DNA of 64,000 nt. Source: Telmatactis stephensoni. Its lineage: Eukaryota > Cnidaria > Anthozoa > Actiniaria > Isophelliidae. Where the stretch lies: NCBI GenBank assembly GCA_029948255.1, contig JALIZF010001612.1:248001-312000 (forward strand), read 5' to 3'. The notes below the pieces were generated by a model. It was not told the origin of the DNA, did not search any database, and saw only the letters and a list, made by a program, of their open reading frames with translations. Made by a program: the position numbers and the translations under genes. Positions 1-11,417 of the stretch are shown here, piece after piece. How positions within the stretch are numbered: position 1 is the first letter of the stretch; each line of letters opens with the position of its first letter.

Positions 1-845
1 TCCGCTTGGTGCTTAGAAGTCGTCCAAAGGCTGCCCTTCTGTTGTCTGGTAGGGCGTGTGGGTCACGAATCCAAGGATACTCAGCAATCCAGCAATTTTC
101 CTTTTCGTTAAATTCAAGACCTTTCTCGATGAGTCTCAGCTCCCTCTCCTCCTTTAGAGTGTAATCGCTGGTCCCAGGAGCGCATTTTCCGCATTTACAG
201 TTTCTGCAGCGTGGCGTGCAGTTAACACATAACTTCTCGATATTGTAGAAGTCGTCAATTTTCGCTGCTTTCAAATGGTGTGTTTGTGCGTCAAGCACTG
301 GCTTGTAGTTCTTGGTTTGGATTGAAGAATGTGTCCCGCCCTATACATCGTCCGAAGCGATTCTTCAGTAGAATTAAGTGTTTGGCACTTCTTTCTTTCA
401 CTGTGTGAAAGCCCGCGTAGTCGTATCCAATGAGGACGTCAACGGCGCCTTTCGGACGAGTTACGTCGTCGGTACTTTGAGAGCATTAAGTGCTTCTTCC
501 ATGTTAACATTTTGTATGTCGGTTGTGATTTTGTCTATTTCGCAAACTTCGACGAGCGTCGTTTCGCCCTGGAGGTCGATGAGCGGCAGTTTATATTTCG
601 TCGAGTTTATCTTCTCTTCCTTCCCTCCCCACCTTCACGACGAGAAATTTCAAGTGGTGTTCCGTGTATTTTTTCTGCCCCTCGCTTTATCGCTAGTTAT
701 GAGACTGATCGATGATGCGTTGTCCCACAAGACATTGCGTGTCCTCTGGGAATTTTTATTCGTTGTAACTGGAGAAGACAGGTCTCGTTTAACGTGCCGC
801 TACATGCGCTGTCTGCTCGTCTTCGGTAAACGTTTTTTTTCTTAG
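1..845 (-). pseudogene. BEL/Pao retrotransposon pol fragment, frameshifted, cut by window edge
   Basis: Read on the minus strand, the region gives pieces of a BEL/Pao polyprotein. The order is a retroviral-type aspartic protease domain (DUF1758-like; CLLQLQRI, then WDNASSISLIT, then LPLIDLQG, then GAVDVLIGYDYAGFH), then the linker with a Cys cluster (CVNCTPRCRNCKCGKC, about 170-225) and the KEERELRLIEKGLEF / YPWIRDPHALP block that precedes the reverse transcriptase in this superfamily. The pieces lie in at least three frames with stops between them, so it is not translatable. The protease active-site triplet, usually D-S/T-G, reads D-N-A. The RT, RNase H and integrase would lie to the left of position 1 on this strand. 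The family call rests on motif recall and the conserved order; I did not run a search. Confidence 0.8.
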
Positions 846-1793
846 CATTCATCGATGACGCAATCTCTTTTGAACGGCAGGTATTTGCAGCGATCGGCGA
901 CCGGTTCGGAGACAGGAAAAACAAGCACCCTTTTCCTTCAATGACGATAGTCTTTCGCATATTGTTTGAGCGAGGTATACTCTTAACACCCTTAGCTTGA
1001 GACGAAAAAATCTTTAAAGAGCGAAAACTCACTGGAAAGTGATAATTCCTCAAAAACAAAAGTATTCGGTGGCTTCATCGTCGAAGTCTATTACAGTACT
1101 TTTATTTCGCAAGTTGACTGAGTTAAAGCACTCTACTGCTATTGGAAATATTGTTAATTTTACTTAGTATTGTATATCTGAATAAAATCTAAGATTATTA
1201 TTACTAAAAAATTTTCTTGTAAACTATCAGACTAGTGAGAAATAAAAATATTGAAGATAAATTAACATGTCTGTTTTTACGGGAAAAGACGGGAGTTAGA
1301 CCTAGTTACGTCACATCTCATATCTGCCGAATTCAATTCAAAAGTCAAATCTTATGTTTCTACTTGTCATCTCATTTGCATAGAATGTACTGCACATGTG
1401 AGATGCGACATTGAGCCTTTGTGATGAGAGAACAGTTGCATGTCTGTTTTTCAAGAAAACAACTTGTGAAAAGAAGATCATTGTGAATTGGCAATTTTTA
1501 GTATTGACTTTTTGAAGTTAAAAATTTTCAGTTCTTGTTTTCTCGGTCGATCGCGCGGTAATTAATTCCGCTTAGGGAATCGAAACTAGCTTGATAGAGA
1601 CAACTCATCTCAAATCATTCCATTTTACGTCTGTTTGATGTTGTTTGAGTATTAAATAAGGTCCAACTAGTCGTTCTTGAGTTGAAAGCAATAAGATTCA
1701 TGGATAGAGGTATTTTATTGACAAGAAAAAGTCTTAATTCAAGCGACAATCTCGAGGCTCTCGCTTTGTTTATATTACGTATAAACTTACGAA
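846..1793. other. AT-rich stretch without a supported gene
   Basis: No open frame here shows recognisable protein features. The only structure I see is a degenerate copy at about 1305-1425 of the inverted-repeat element found intact at 35394-35524. They share the internal stretch GTCAAATCTT.TGTTTCTACT..TCATCTCATTTGCAT and the right end ACATGTGAGAT.CGAC. Confidence 0.5.
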
Positions 1794-4152
1794 GGGACTT
1801 CATACTTGTATTTATCAGCCTTGTTGCTCATGCACTAATATTTATAGGGACTTCATACTTATACAAAAATATTTTTTGGGACTTCATAACTATGCGAAAT
1901 ATAGGGACTTCTTACTGCCTAGTATCTATCGGCCTTGTTGTTCATGCACTAATACTTATAGGGAATTTCCTACTTATGCACAAATATTTATAATTACTTC
2001 ATACTTGTATTTATCGGGCTTGTTGCTCATGCACTAATATTTATAGGGACTTCATACTTATGAAAGAACATTTATAAGGACTTAATAATTATGCGCGATG
2101 ATGTATAGGGACCTCATACTGTGTAGTATTTATCGGGCTTGTTGCTAATGCACTAATATTTATATGGACTTCCTCCTTATGCACCAATATTTATAGGGAC
2201 TTCATAATTATGCGCAAATATTTATAGGGACTTCACACTAGTATTTATCGGGCCTGTTGCTCATGCACTAATATTTATAGGGACTTCATACTTATGCAGG
2301 AATATTTATAGGGACTTCATAATTATGCGCGATGCCTGTATAGGGACCTCCTGCTACTATTTTATCGGGCCTTTTGCTCATGCACTAATATTTATAGGGA
2401 TTTCATAATTATTCACGAATATTTATAGGAATTTCGTATTTATGCACAAATGTTTATAGGGACTTCATTCTAGTATTTATCGGGCTTGCTGCTCATACAC
2501 TAATATTTATAGGGACTTCCTCCTTATGCACCAATATTTATAAGGACTCCATAATTATGCACGAATGTTTATAGGGACTTCATACTTGTATTTATCGGGC
2601 TTGTTGCTCATGCACTAATATTTATAGGGACTTCCTCCTTATTTATAGGGACTTCATAATTATGCACAAATGTTTATAGGGACTTCATACTTGTATTTAT
2701 CGGGCTTGTTGCTCATACACTAATATTTATAGGAGGGACTTCCTCCTTATGCACCAATATTTATAGCGACTTCATAATTATGCACCAATGTTTATAGGGA
2801 CTTCATACTAGTATTTATCGGGCTTGTTGCTCATACACTAATATTTATAGGGACTTCCTCCTTATGCACCAATATTTATAGCGACTTCATAATTATGCAC
2901 CAATGTTTATAGGGACTTCATACTAGTATTTATCGGGCTTGTTGCTCATACACTAATATTTATAGGGACTTCCTCCTTATGCACCAATATTTATAGCGAC
3001 TTCATAATTATGCACCAATGTTTATAGGGACTTCATACTAGTATTTATCGGCCTTGTTGCTCATGCACTAATATTTATAGGAGGGACTTCCTCCTTATGC
3101 ACCAATATTTATAGGGACTTCATAATTATGCGCAAATATTTATAGGGACCTCATACTGTGTAGTATTTATCGGGCTTGTTGCTAATGCACTAATATTTAT
3201 ATGGACTTCCTCCTTATTCACCAATATTTATAGCGACTTCATAATTATGCACTAATGTTTATAGGGACTTCATACTAGTATTTATCGGGCTTGTTGCTCA
3301 TACACTAATATTTATAGGGACTTCCTCCTTATGCACCAATATTTATAGCGACTTCATAATTATGCACCAATGTTTATAGCGACTCCATACTAGTATGTAT
3401 CGGGCTTGTTGCTCATGCAGTAATATTTATAGGGACTTCATACTTATACAAAAATATTTTTTGGGACTTCATAACTATGCGAAATATAGGGATTTCTTAC
3501 TTTCTAGTATTTATCGGCCTTGTTGTTCATGCACTAATACTTATAGGGAATTTCCTACTTATGCACAAATATTTATAATTACTTCATACTTGTATTTATC
3601 TGGCTTGTTGCTCATGCACTAATATTTATAAGGACTTAATAATTATGCGCAAATATTTATAGGGACCTCATACTGTGTAGTATTTATCGGGCTTGTTGCT
3701 AATGCACTAATATTTATATGGACTTCCTCCTATTCACCAATATTTATAGGGACTTCATACTAGTATTTATCGGGCTGGTTGCTCAGCACTAATATTTATA
3801 GGGACATCATACTTATGCAGAAAAAATTTTAGGGACTTCATAATTATGCGCAAATATTTATAGGGACTTCATAGTAGTATTTATCGGGCTTGTTGCTCAT
3901 ACACTAATATTTATAGGGACTTCATAATTATGCACCAATGTTTATAGGGACTTCACACTAGTATTTATCGGCCTTGTTGCTCATACACTAATATTTATAG
4001 GGACTTCCTCCTTATGCGCAAATATTTATAGTGACTTCATACTAGTATTTATCGGGCTTGTTGCTCATACACTAATATTTATAGGGACTTCCTCCTTATG
4101 CACCAATATTTATAGGGACTTCATAATTATGCACGAATGTTTTTAGGGACTT
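1794..4152. repeat. Satellite array, ~115-bp higher-order unit (left part)
   Basis: This is a long degenerate tandem array built from related 30-45-bp subunits, each ending in variants of AATATTTATAGGGACTTC. Three subunits (…TACTAGTATTTATCGGGCTT, …CTCCTTATGCACC, …ATAATTATGCACC) form a higher-order unit. TACTAGTATTTATCGG recurs at 2807, 2921 and 3036, a period of 114-115 bp. The left end of the array is more diverged and the middle (2750-3120) most homogeneous, as expected from unequal exchange. The same array resumes at 8486 after an inserted element. Short ORFs within it are by-products of the repeat. Confidence 0.9.
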
Positions 4153-4231
4153 CAGTAGTTAAGTAGGGATTTTTAGGCGGATACAGGTGGATATCAATGA
4201 ATTTAGGCGGAAACCGGCGGATATCAATGAA

Positions 4232-4310
4232 TTCAGACGGATTCAGGAGGATTCAGACGGATTCAGGAGGATTCAGACGGATTCAGGAGGATTCAGACGA
4301 ATGATCTTAG
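4232..4310. repeat. 20-bp tandem repeat, subterminal in the TIR element
   Basis: There are about 3.5 copies of ATTCAGACGGATTCAGGAGG directly inside the left terminus. Subterminal repeats of this type often bind the transposase in cut-and-paste elements; that role is inferred here. Confidence 0.85.
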
Positions 4311-4569
4311 AAGGATTTAGATGGAATGGAATAAGAATAGGAATGAAATAAGAATAGGAATGGAATGGATAAGAGAAATAAGAACTGATAAGAAACACCT
4401 GTAATTTACTTGATGTGGAATTAAATATAATTGAGTGGAATGTATTCCCACCCTCGAATACTATTTACTCATGCAATGAGTTTTGTATCATATAAAGAGC
4501 CCACTAGTTGATATCATGTCACTACTAAGCGTACCACTGTAGAATACCTAGTCAGCACTTTTTCGGGTG

Positions 4570-5595
4570 GGATTATGACCCGAAACTGCATAAATTAATT
4601 TTTGAGCGCAGGAATCGTGGGCGAAGGAAAACGAAAACCTGTGGGATTGAGACCCCGAAAAAAAAACAAATTTCTAGTTTACGGCAAGTGAGCTGGCAAA
4701 GTTCCTGAGCTGGAAACCGTAGTGCATTTGGACCCGAGAATCGAGGGCTCAGGGAAAATGAAAACCTACTGGATTGAAACCCAGAAAAAATTACTAGTTT
4801 ACTACAAGTTAGGCAACAAAAAGCCCGAGCTGCTTGGGATGTTTGCAAAATAGGTTTTTTGGGGGACTCTAGGCCTAAGCGATCTAACACTTTTAATAGA
4901 ATAAGTCAAAGACAAATTAGCATGAACAACTTTTGATTTTGAATAAGTGAGTACATAGTTTACAGTTGGCTGGACACACAGAATAAAAGGTTTGGACATG
5001 AAAACAAAAGATCTGTAGATTTACAAAAAAAATTTATTGTACAAAATGAATTTTAATGTGACCACAGGTTTCTACAACTCGTTGGTGAAAGAGCATTGCC
5101 TTACGAGCATGCAGTATCTACATTAATTCGATTAAATATATATGTAAAAACAGTAAAAACCGGCCATAGGAGAAAACAAATTCCTAGTTTACTGCAAGCA
5201 AAGTTTATTTTCGCGAGGCGCTTTGGACTTAGCAATCTAAGACTTTCAAAGGAATAACTTAGAAGAACTAGAGAGTGCTGGAAAAGACAAAAACTCTCAG
5301 GTTAGAACCGTCAGAAAAAAAATTATGGCAAGTACAGTTAAAGTACAGTTATGAACAAGAAGACGGAGGTAAAAACTGCAGTTAGTAAAAAAAAGGTTTT
5401 TTTCGGGGCTCTAGGACTAGATAATCTAAAAAGGCAAAAACCCTTGGGGTAGTACTAAGCAAGAAACCCAGATTTCAAGATTACCTCAAATACGGGTGCG
5501 CCGAATGAGGAAAAGAAAATGAAGCAAAAATTGTTCGCAAAAAAGTATAACACTTTTAACAGATTAACTCGAACACAAATTAGCATGAATGGTAC
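4570..5595. repeat. Degenerate ~140-bp direct repeats inside the TIR element
   Basis: Blocks with CTGGGATTGA(A/G)ACCC.GAAAAAA…CTAGTTTAC.GCAAG recur from about 4600, 4740 and 5160. The stretch around 4880-4950 (CTAACACTTTTAATAGA…ACAAATTAGCATGAA) is repeated at 5535-5610. The minus-strand open frames across 4573-4999 are made of these repeats and have no domain signature. I see no gene. Confidence 0.6.
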
Positions 5596-5916
5596 ATGCA
5601 GCTTTTGTATCGTTTGGAATTAATTGATTCTCCTGTATCCTCGACTAAATATGTAAAAACAGTGCCGGGACACATGCGATGGTTGACTTGGCTTCTTCTA
5701 GCTTTTGGCTCCTGTCATTTCCTTCTGTCATTGAACGACAGGGCCCACGTTCGTGTTCATTTGTATAAAATTGTGATTTGTATAATAATGATGAGCGCTA
5801 CATTTTCCAAACATCACGAGCTTACTGCGCTCGTTGTTGGTTTACTTGCTTCTGTCATCAGTTCATTCATGATCACGTTCAGGTTTGTTTTGCATGATTT
5901 CTACAATAATGTTTAA
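5596..5916 (+). CDS. Hypothetical 106-residue ORF with membrane-like segments, doubtful
   Basis: The open frame starts with MQLLYRLELID and contains two hydrophobic stretches, about residues 31-44 (LTWLLLAFGSCHFLLSL) and 75-95 (LTALVVGLLASVISSFM), so it could encode a small two-pass membrane protein. It begins inside repeated sequence (CATGCAGCTTTTGTAT continues a repeat also seen near 4920). No clear promoter, family motif or poly(A) signal supports it. It may be chance. Confidence 0.15.
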   Translation: MQLLYRLELIDSPVSSTKYVKTVPGHMRWLTWLLLAFGSCHFLLSLNDRAHVRVHLYKIVICIIMMSATFSKHHELTALVVGLLASVISSFMITFRFVLHDFYNNV

Positions 5917-6062
5917 GAGCATATAGATACTACAATAGTGTTTTGCGTTTGTACAATGGATAAAGGTTGAAGGTTGAGACCATTAGACAAAGCGAATTAG
6001 ATCTAGAGTCACAGCAATTTCAACGCACACAAGGGGCGACCTACGCCCCCTGCTCTCCCATA

Positions 6063-6118
6063 TGACGTAATTATGACATCACTGGACACCAGTCCGATTC
6101 GATCATGTGTGCGTATAA
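6063..6118 (+). promoter_or_regulatory. TATA box with upstream CRE-like sites for the orphan gene
   Basis: TGACGTAA (6063-6070) and TGACATCA (about 6073-6080) are CRE/ATF-type half-palindromes. GTATAAGAA at about 6112-6120 is a good TATA element, placed about 90 bp upstream of the ATG at 6208. The arrangement is seen directly; function is inferred. Confidence 0.5.
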
Positions 6119-6207
6119 GAAACGTAAAATATCATCTCAATTGACTCGCTGCATTTACAAATGGAGAGCACAACTTAACAGCAGTCGACATCATAGGAAA
6201 AACGAGC

Positions 6208-6829
6208 ATGGATCGTTTGAACATCGTACGAAAACCAGCAGCTGAAGCCGCACCTTTATGCCAATATGAAGTTCTCGAAACTAGTGAAACCTTTGCAGAT
6301 CTAACTGAGGACATTGCTTCGGCGTATGCCCCTTACGTTCAGCAACAAAAATTGGATAAATGGCTGTGTGAATACGAATATCCATCATCTCTACCTACCG
6401 ATTCGATGAATGTATTCCTGAAATCCAGCCTGAAATTACAGCAAGACAAGAAGAAATTGAGAACTTACTGATCCAAGCCTATGCCCACGTCGTGATCAAT
6501 ATCATCATGGATTTTGAAGACGAAAACTGCGAGGGATGTAAAAAAATGACTATGTTTCTCAAAGAGATCATGACCGCTTCATGTTGGACAACGACATCAG
6601 TAAGAGTGTATCGAGCTACCTGACACAAGCGTTGGAAAAGGTCGACGACGATATTGTCATGAGAGTGTTTTCAAAGCTGACAGAAACTCTTGAACCATGT
6701 TTGAATGGTCTTGAACTTTTGAGATACGTATACGACTGCAAAGACAGTAGACAAGAAATAGTTTCAAGAAAAAGAGAAAATCTGGAAGCTCTCTTGATCA
6801 ACAAGCTGAACTTGCTTCACGATATGTAA
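6208..6829 (+). pseudogene. Orphan gene inside the TIR element, about 200 codons, two frameshifts
   Basis: Three overlapping open segments on the plus strand form what looks like one protein. The first starts MDRLNIVRKPAAEAAP (6208). A second frame carries EIENLLIQAYAHVV and DENCEGCK (about 6410-6550). The third, ending at TAA 6829, carries SQRDHDRFML and SYLTQALEKVDDDIVMRVF. The second break falls on an A7 run at about 6541-6547 and the first near 6415. The most distinctive feature is CxxC followed by SQxxH about ten residues later, a possible metal site. AATAAA follows at about 6850 and again near 7026. I do not recognise the family. The compact TATA-ORF-poly(A) layout resembles a small viral or transposon accessory gene, which is inference. 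The frameshifts may be decay or sequencing indels. Confidence 0.55.
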
Positions 6830-7089
6830 TCTCGATCATACTTTTCCCACAATAAACGGATGTTTAAAATGGTATTTGTATATTTAAAGCTCACAGAAAC
6901 TCTTAAAGTATGATTGATTGCATAGTCTTGAACCTTTAAGATACCAGCAATTGTAAGGATGCTAGACGTCAGGATGCAAACTAAATTAGCTTTCAGTTTT
7001 GACATGTAATCTTATATTTTCCGCAGAAAATAAAGTATTTGTATGTGTTGTATCATTGCTTGGTTTTCAGCATGTCCTGTTTATAAATG

Positions 7090-7665
7090 CACATTAACTC
7101 GTATTCGCGAGAAAAAAAGATTGATCTCTGAAAAACGAATACTCTACAGTACTAGTTCAGAAAAAAAAATCTTACAGTTTCAGTACCAAAGAGACATTTT
7201 CCGTATGATTGGGTACGATATTTTTAAGTACTCGTTCTGGCATAGATATATAGACACATGGAACAGTCTACCGGCATTAGTAGTAGAACATGAGTCAGTA
7301 AATAGCTTTAAAAAAGCTTTAAAGTCAACATTAATTGATTAGGCACTAAGTATGTTTACGTATTTAGTATTATATTAAATTAATTAAATTAATTGATGTA
7401 CATTATACCACCATATATAAGATTCAATGATCAAGTTTATATTCAATTCCATTCAAATATTCCATATATATATATATATTTTATAGAGAGTGAAATTTTA
7501 TGACAGATTTTTATATTATATTGTATTGTTAAATGTATGTAAATGTATATTTATATAGTATATTTATTGGGGTATAGTTTACAATGAGGATTCAGTTCCT
7601 CCCTTCTATGGCCCTGTTGTAGTAGTAATGTTATTTATTTATTACAATTACAATAAAGTTATTAT
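7090..7665 (+). mobile_element. 5'-truncated LINE, C-terminal end of ORF2 plus 3' UTR
   Basis: The frame ending at 7342 contains FWHRYIDTWNSLPALVV followed by NSFKKALKSTL. This is the typical C-terminus of ORF2 in Jockey/CR1/L2-type non-LTR elements (R..W/WNSLP..V…SFK..L). No reverse transcriptase remains upstream, as expected of 5' truncation during target-primed insertion. An AT-rich 3' UTR runs to about 7665 and ends near ACAATAAAGTTATTAT. It lies inside the 4.3-kb TIR element, so it inserted either there or in its ancestor. Confidence 0.75.
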
Positions 7666-7669
7666 ATAA

Positions 7670-8405
7670 GTGAAGACAGCAAGCACGACACGGTTACGGC
7701 AGAAATTGATTTGTACGCACCTCGATACTGACAGTTATAGGACAGCGCGCTAAGTTTCACACCGTTACACAGAAACTGCTCTTATATCAGTACTAAGATG
7801 TACTCATTTTTTATACAAGTGATGGATACTACAAATCCGCATACGTTTGTATACGACTAAGTATATTTTAACAACAGAACGATCTGAAATGGGCAATTTA
7901 ACATGAAACGTATGGATTACTTAGAATTTTTCATTGTTCACTATAACTAAACAGACGCACCATTCCTACTCAAAGCTGTTCATCCCTGTAATTCCATTCT
8001 CACAGAACGTCAGTGTTTTCACTCAGATTATTCATTCTTCATCTACTGCTTTTACGACCCTTTGGTAACATTGTGCACGAAAAATATACAGAAACAAAGA
8101 AACAAAGGACCAGCAAGCGATGCCTGTTCCTGTCAATTATTAGTTTATTTGTGCAAGAGTAACTATAGTCGATATAGTTTGACGGAGTTAAAACAATTTT
8201 GCAAAGACTTCTAAGTGGACTACGCCATATACTTTGTCATCTACACAGGGTTTTACTGACATCAGTTTCTTCCTGACAGCTGCGAAATTTCTCATTCTGT
8301 AAAGGACAAGCAACTAACCGTTTTCAAGAAGAGGATATTAATTCCTTTTCTTTGCAAACTTTGTTTTAGCTCTGATCATTTCTAAATTCTGCTCCGAACA
8401 ACTAG
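7670..8405. other. Right interior of the TIR element, nothing recognised
   Basis: No supported open frame, RNA gene or tandem repeat is visible here. The sequence runs into the subterminal GGCGGATA-type repeat at about 8409. Confidence 0.4.
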
Positions 8406-8485
8406 AAACTGTATCCGCCTAAATTCATTGATATCCGCCGGTATCCGCCTGAAAAAAGGCTAATTCCATCCCTACTTAACTACTG

Positions 8486-9225
8486 ACTTCATACTAGTAT
8501 TTATCGGGCCTGTTGCTCATGCAGTAATATTTATAAGGACTTCATACTTATGCAGGAATATTTATAGGGACTTCATAATTATGCGCAAATATTTATAGGG
8601 ACTTCATACTGTCTTGTATTTATCGGGCTTGTTGCTCATGCACTAATATTTTTAGAGATTTCATACTCTTGCGCTAATATTTATAGGGACTTCATACTAA
8701 TGCACAACAAATGAATATTTATAGGATTTTCATGCCTGTTTCGTTATCACTGATATTTATATACTTATGTACAAATATTTTTTTGGGTCTTTATACTAGT
8801 ATTTATCGGGGTTGTTGCTCATGCACTAATATTCATAGGGACTTCCTACTTATGCACGAACATTTATATAGCCTGCGTAGCGGCCCTAGAAGGGAGGGGG
8901 AAGAGAGGGGGAGGGGCCTGGGAAGAGAGGGGAAAGGGGAAGGGGGAGGGGAAGAGGAAGGAAGGAAGGGCCCTTCCTCTCCTGAGTGCCCCTCCCTTCT
9001 TATTCCCAGTCCCCTCCCCATCCCCTTAGGGCCGCTACGCAGGCTAATATTTATAGGGACTTCATTATAATACGCGTATATTTTTAGGGACTTCATTATA
9101 ATACACGAATACTTAATGGGACTTCATTCTAGTATTTATTGGGCTTGTTGCTCATGCACTAATATCTATAGGGACTTTTCCTTATGCACCAATATTTATA
9201 GGGACTCCATAATTATGCGCAAATA
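8486..9225. repeat. Satellite array, right part
   Basis: This continues the array of 1794-4152 with the same TTTATAGGGACTTCAT and CGGGCTTGTTGCTCATGCACTAATATTTATAG subunits. It is interrupted by a small inverted-repeat element at 8869-9046. Units are more diverged than in the centre of the left part, consistent with the array edge. Confidence 0.88.
8860..9055. mobile_element. 178-bp MITE, termini TAGCCTGCGTAG, near-perfect 9-bp target duplication
   Basis: TAGCCTGCGTAGCGGCCCTA (8869-8888) is mirrored by the reverse complement ending at 9046. The interior is G/A-rich on the left and C/T-rich on the right, so most of the element can fold into one hairpin. Flanks are ACATTTATA (8860-8868) and ATATTTATA (9047-9055), 8 of 9 matching. 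The same terminal motif with a perfect 9-bp duplication occurs at 59985-60096. A 9-bp duplication suggests a Mutator-like (MULE) origin. Confidence 0.8.
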
Positions 9226-9234
9226 TTTATACTA

Positions 9235-11215
9235 CTTTGCTGAAAATTATGGCTTTGTGGATAAACATATTTTTGATAACACCTTCATTGCTAAATACAA
9301 AGATTACTCAGTTAAAGATTTAAAGAAAGCGCTCAAACATCTTCAAATGGTGACCTCAACGAAACTAAATATGTCTCTCGTCATTTGCGTGACAAGCTTC
9401 GTAAACAAGATTCCGATTTCATTACCGATGATACCATTGATCATAATAAATTAATCAGTAAAAACTTCTGGGGTTATATCAAAAATGTTTATAATAAGAA
9501 AGATGTTCTTCCTTCCTTTGGAATGTCCGAATGTGCTTCATATTTTCGTAAGACTCTCAGTTCAGTTAATCCAAACAAGCTGTTCACTATTCCACATTGG
9601 ATTCCAAGTCTTCCGCATCCTGTAGTACCTTTCAACATCAATCTACCTACCTATGAACAAGTTACAAATGTTATCCGCAAAATGAAATCTTTTGGTAGTC
9701 CTTGTTCGCTTGATCAGCTTTCAATTATATGTTTTAAACGTTGTCCATTTCTAAGAACTTACCTGACTGAAATCATACACCGAGTTTGGTCTTCTGGAGA
9801 TATTCCTGCTGTGTGGAAAAAAGCCTGCACAATCCTCATTCACAAAAAAGGCGACACAAACATTCCTTCTAACTTCCGTATCCATTCCCTTGAAAGTGTT
9901 TACATCGTGCCTTCGTAACGCAATCTTCTCTTTTCTCTCAAAGAATAATCTCATCGAGCATGATATCCAGAAAGGTTTCACCCCTGGTATTTCAGGTACC
10001 TTAGAACACACTGCACAGATGGCCAACATCATTTATAAAGCTCGAATTAATCAACGCTCCCTGGTTATAACACTGCTTGATCTTAAAAAGTCTGTCCTCG
10101 CTTATCATCACATTCCTGACCACATAAAAACCCTCATCAAAAGCCTGTACACCCACTTCAAGACATCTATCATCACAACTGAATACCGCACTCCTTTCAT
10201 AACTGTTGGCCGTGGCGTTCTACAGGGCGACTGTCTTAGTCCTCTTCTTTTTAACCTCTGTTTCAATACATTCATCCAACATACCAAGTCAGAAAAATAC
10301 AGTCAATTTGGCTTTTCTTACAAATTCCTAAACCCACTTCACTGGTTTCAGTTTGCCGACGACGCGGCCGTCCACACAGTCTAACTTGCCGAAAAACATC
10401 TTTAACTTTACCATCTGGTACATCAACAACACTCTCCCTACACGGAAAAACCTTGTTAAATGGGGTATTTCCTCCAACTCTGACTGCTCCCTATGCCTAA
10501 TGCCTGAATCTCTTCTCAGTCATGTTGTCGCGGGTTGTAATCACTACCTACAAGAAGGCCGCTTTTCCTGGCGTCATGATTCTGTCCTGAATTTCATTGC
10601 TCATAGTCTTCCATCATCAAAAACTCAACCCTATACGTCGATCTTCCTGGTTTTCCGAGCCCCTCTATCATAACTGGTGACAGCTTGCGTCCTGACATAG
10701 TGTTGTCCATATCAAATAAGTGTTTGTATATTCTAGAATTAACTGTTGGTTTTGAAACAAATCTACAAAACAACTTAGACCGTAAAGAACGTAAATATCA
10801 CGAGACTGTCATCGACCACAAGAGTCAATTTCAGCAGGTTAAATTTGTAAACCTTTCCATCAGTACTTTTGGTGTATTCTCCCATCAATCGTCTGATTTT
10901 ATCGAAATGCTAAAAGAACTTGGCCTAGAGGACAAGAAACAGCAAAACTATATTGTGAAAAAAATTATCAACATTATAATCAGATCACCTTATTACCTTT
11001 TCTGCTGTCGAAACAAAGACTTAACCCAGACTTATTGAAATTTTGATATACATGTTTATATATATATTTTAATCATTATTATTTGTCCTTTACATTTATA
11101 AATGCATGTATCACTCGAGTAGTCAATTGCAAATTGCCTGTAAGTAGAGAGATTTGTAATTGTTGTATAAATATAAAATAAAGTTTCATTATTATTGTTA
11201 TTATTATTATTATTT
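9235..11215 (+). mobile_element. R2-type LINE (RT plus restriction-like endonuclease), internally deleted and frameshifted
   Basis: Successive frames give a reverse transcriptase. FWGYIKNVYN and IPAVWKKACTILIHKKGD are at 9470-9860. LLDLKK with the first catalytic Asp is near 10080, but roughly 11 residues expected after it are missing. GRGVLQGDCLSPLLFN and FADDAAV are at 10210-10370. A large deletion follows the FADD motif. Next come a Cys/His segment (CSLC…HVVAGCNH, about 10483-10540) and a C-terminal segment with RPDIVLS…LYILELTVGFE (about 10690-10755), matching the PD…E-type restriction-like nuclease of R2-group LINEs. The coding part ends at 11038. The 3' UTR ends AAATAAAGTTTCATTATT in an (ATT)n tail. 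It is dead because of frameshifts at about 9890, 10380 and 10675. Confidence 0.85.
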
Positions 11216-11266
11216 CTGTAAAACTAGGCATTAGTTGTTGTGGCCTGTAGTCTTGATATTATTATT

Positions 11267-11316
<50 letters not shown>

Positions 11317-11417
11317 TATCATTATATATATATATCATCAAATCAAGTAGCCAGTTGTAAATTGCCTATTCGTAGTGAGATTTACAAATGTAAACAAAAA
11401 TTATGAAATAAAGTTTC

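Larger units (their letters stand above)
4149..8489. mobile_element. 4.3-kb terminal-inverted-repeat element inserted in the satellite, ACTT target duplication
   Basis: CAGTAGTTAAGTAGGGAT at 4153-4170 is repeated as its exact reverse complement at 8468-8485. The element is flanked by ACTT at 4149-4152 and 8486-8489. The joined flanks (…GGGACTTCATACTAG…) restore the satellite unit, so the insertion site is clear. Subterminal GGCGGATA-type repeats occur inside both ends, and similarity between the ends continues through ATATCAATGAATTTAGGCGGA. Length is 4,333 bp. Contents are degenerate direct repeats (4570-5660), a compact orphan gene (6208-6829) and a LINE 3' fragment (about 7090-7665). I see no transposase, so it is probably non-autonomous. 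A 4-bp duplication fits several superfamilies (for example Chapaev, Sola, Academ) and I cannot choose among them. Confidence 0.85.

Noticed and set aside
1794..4152. Possible CRISPR-like array of direct repeats
   Set aside because: No constant repeat with unique spacers; units are diverged satellite copies and the DNA is clearly eukaryotic.
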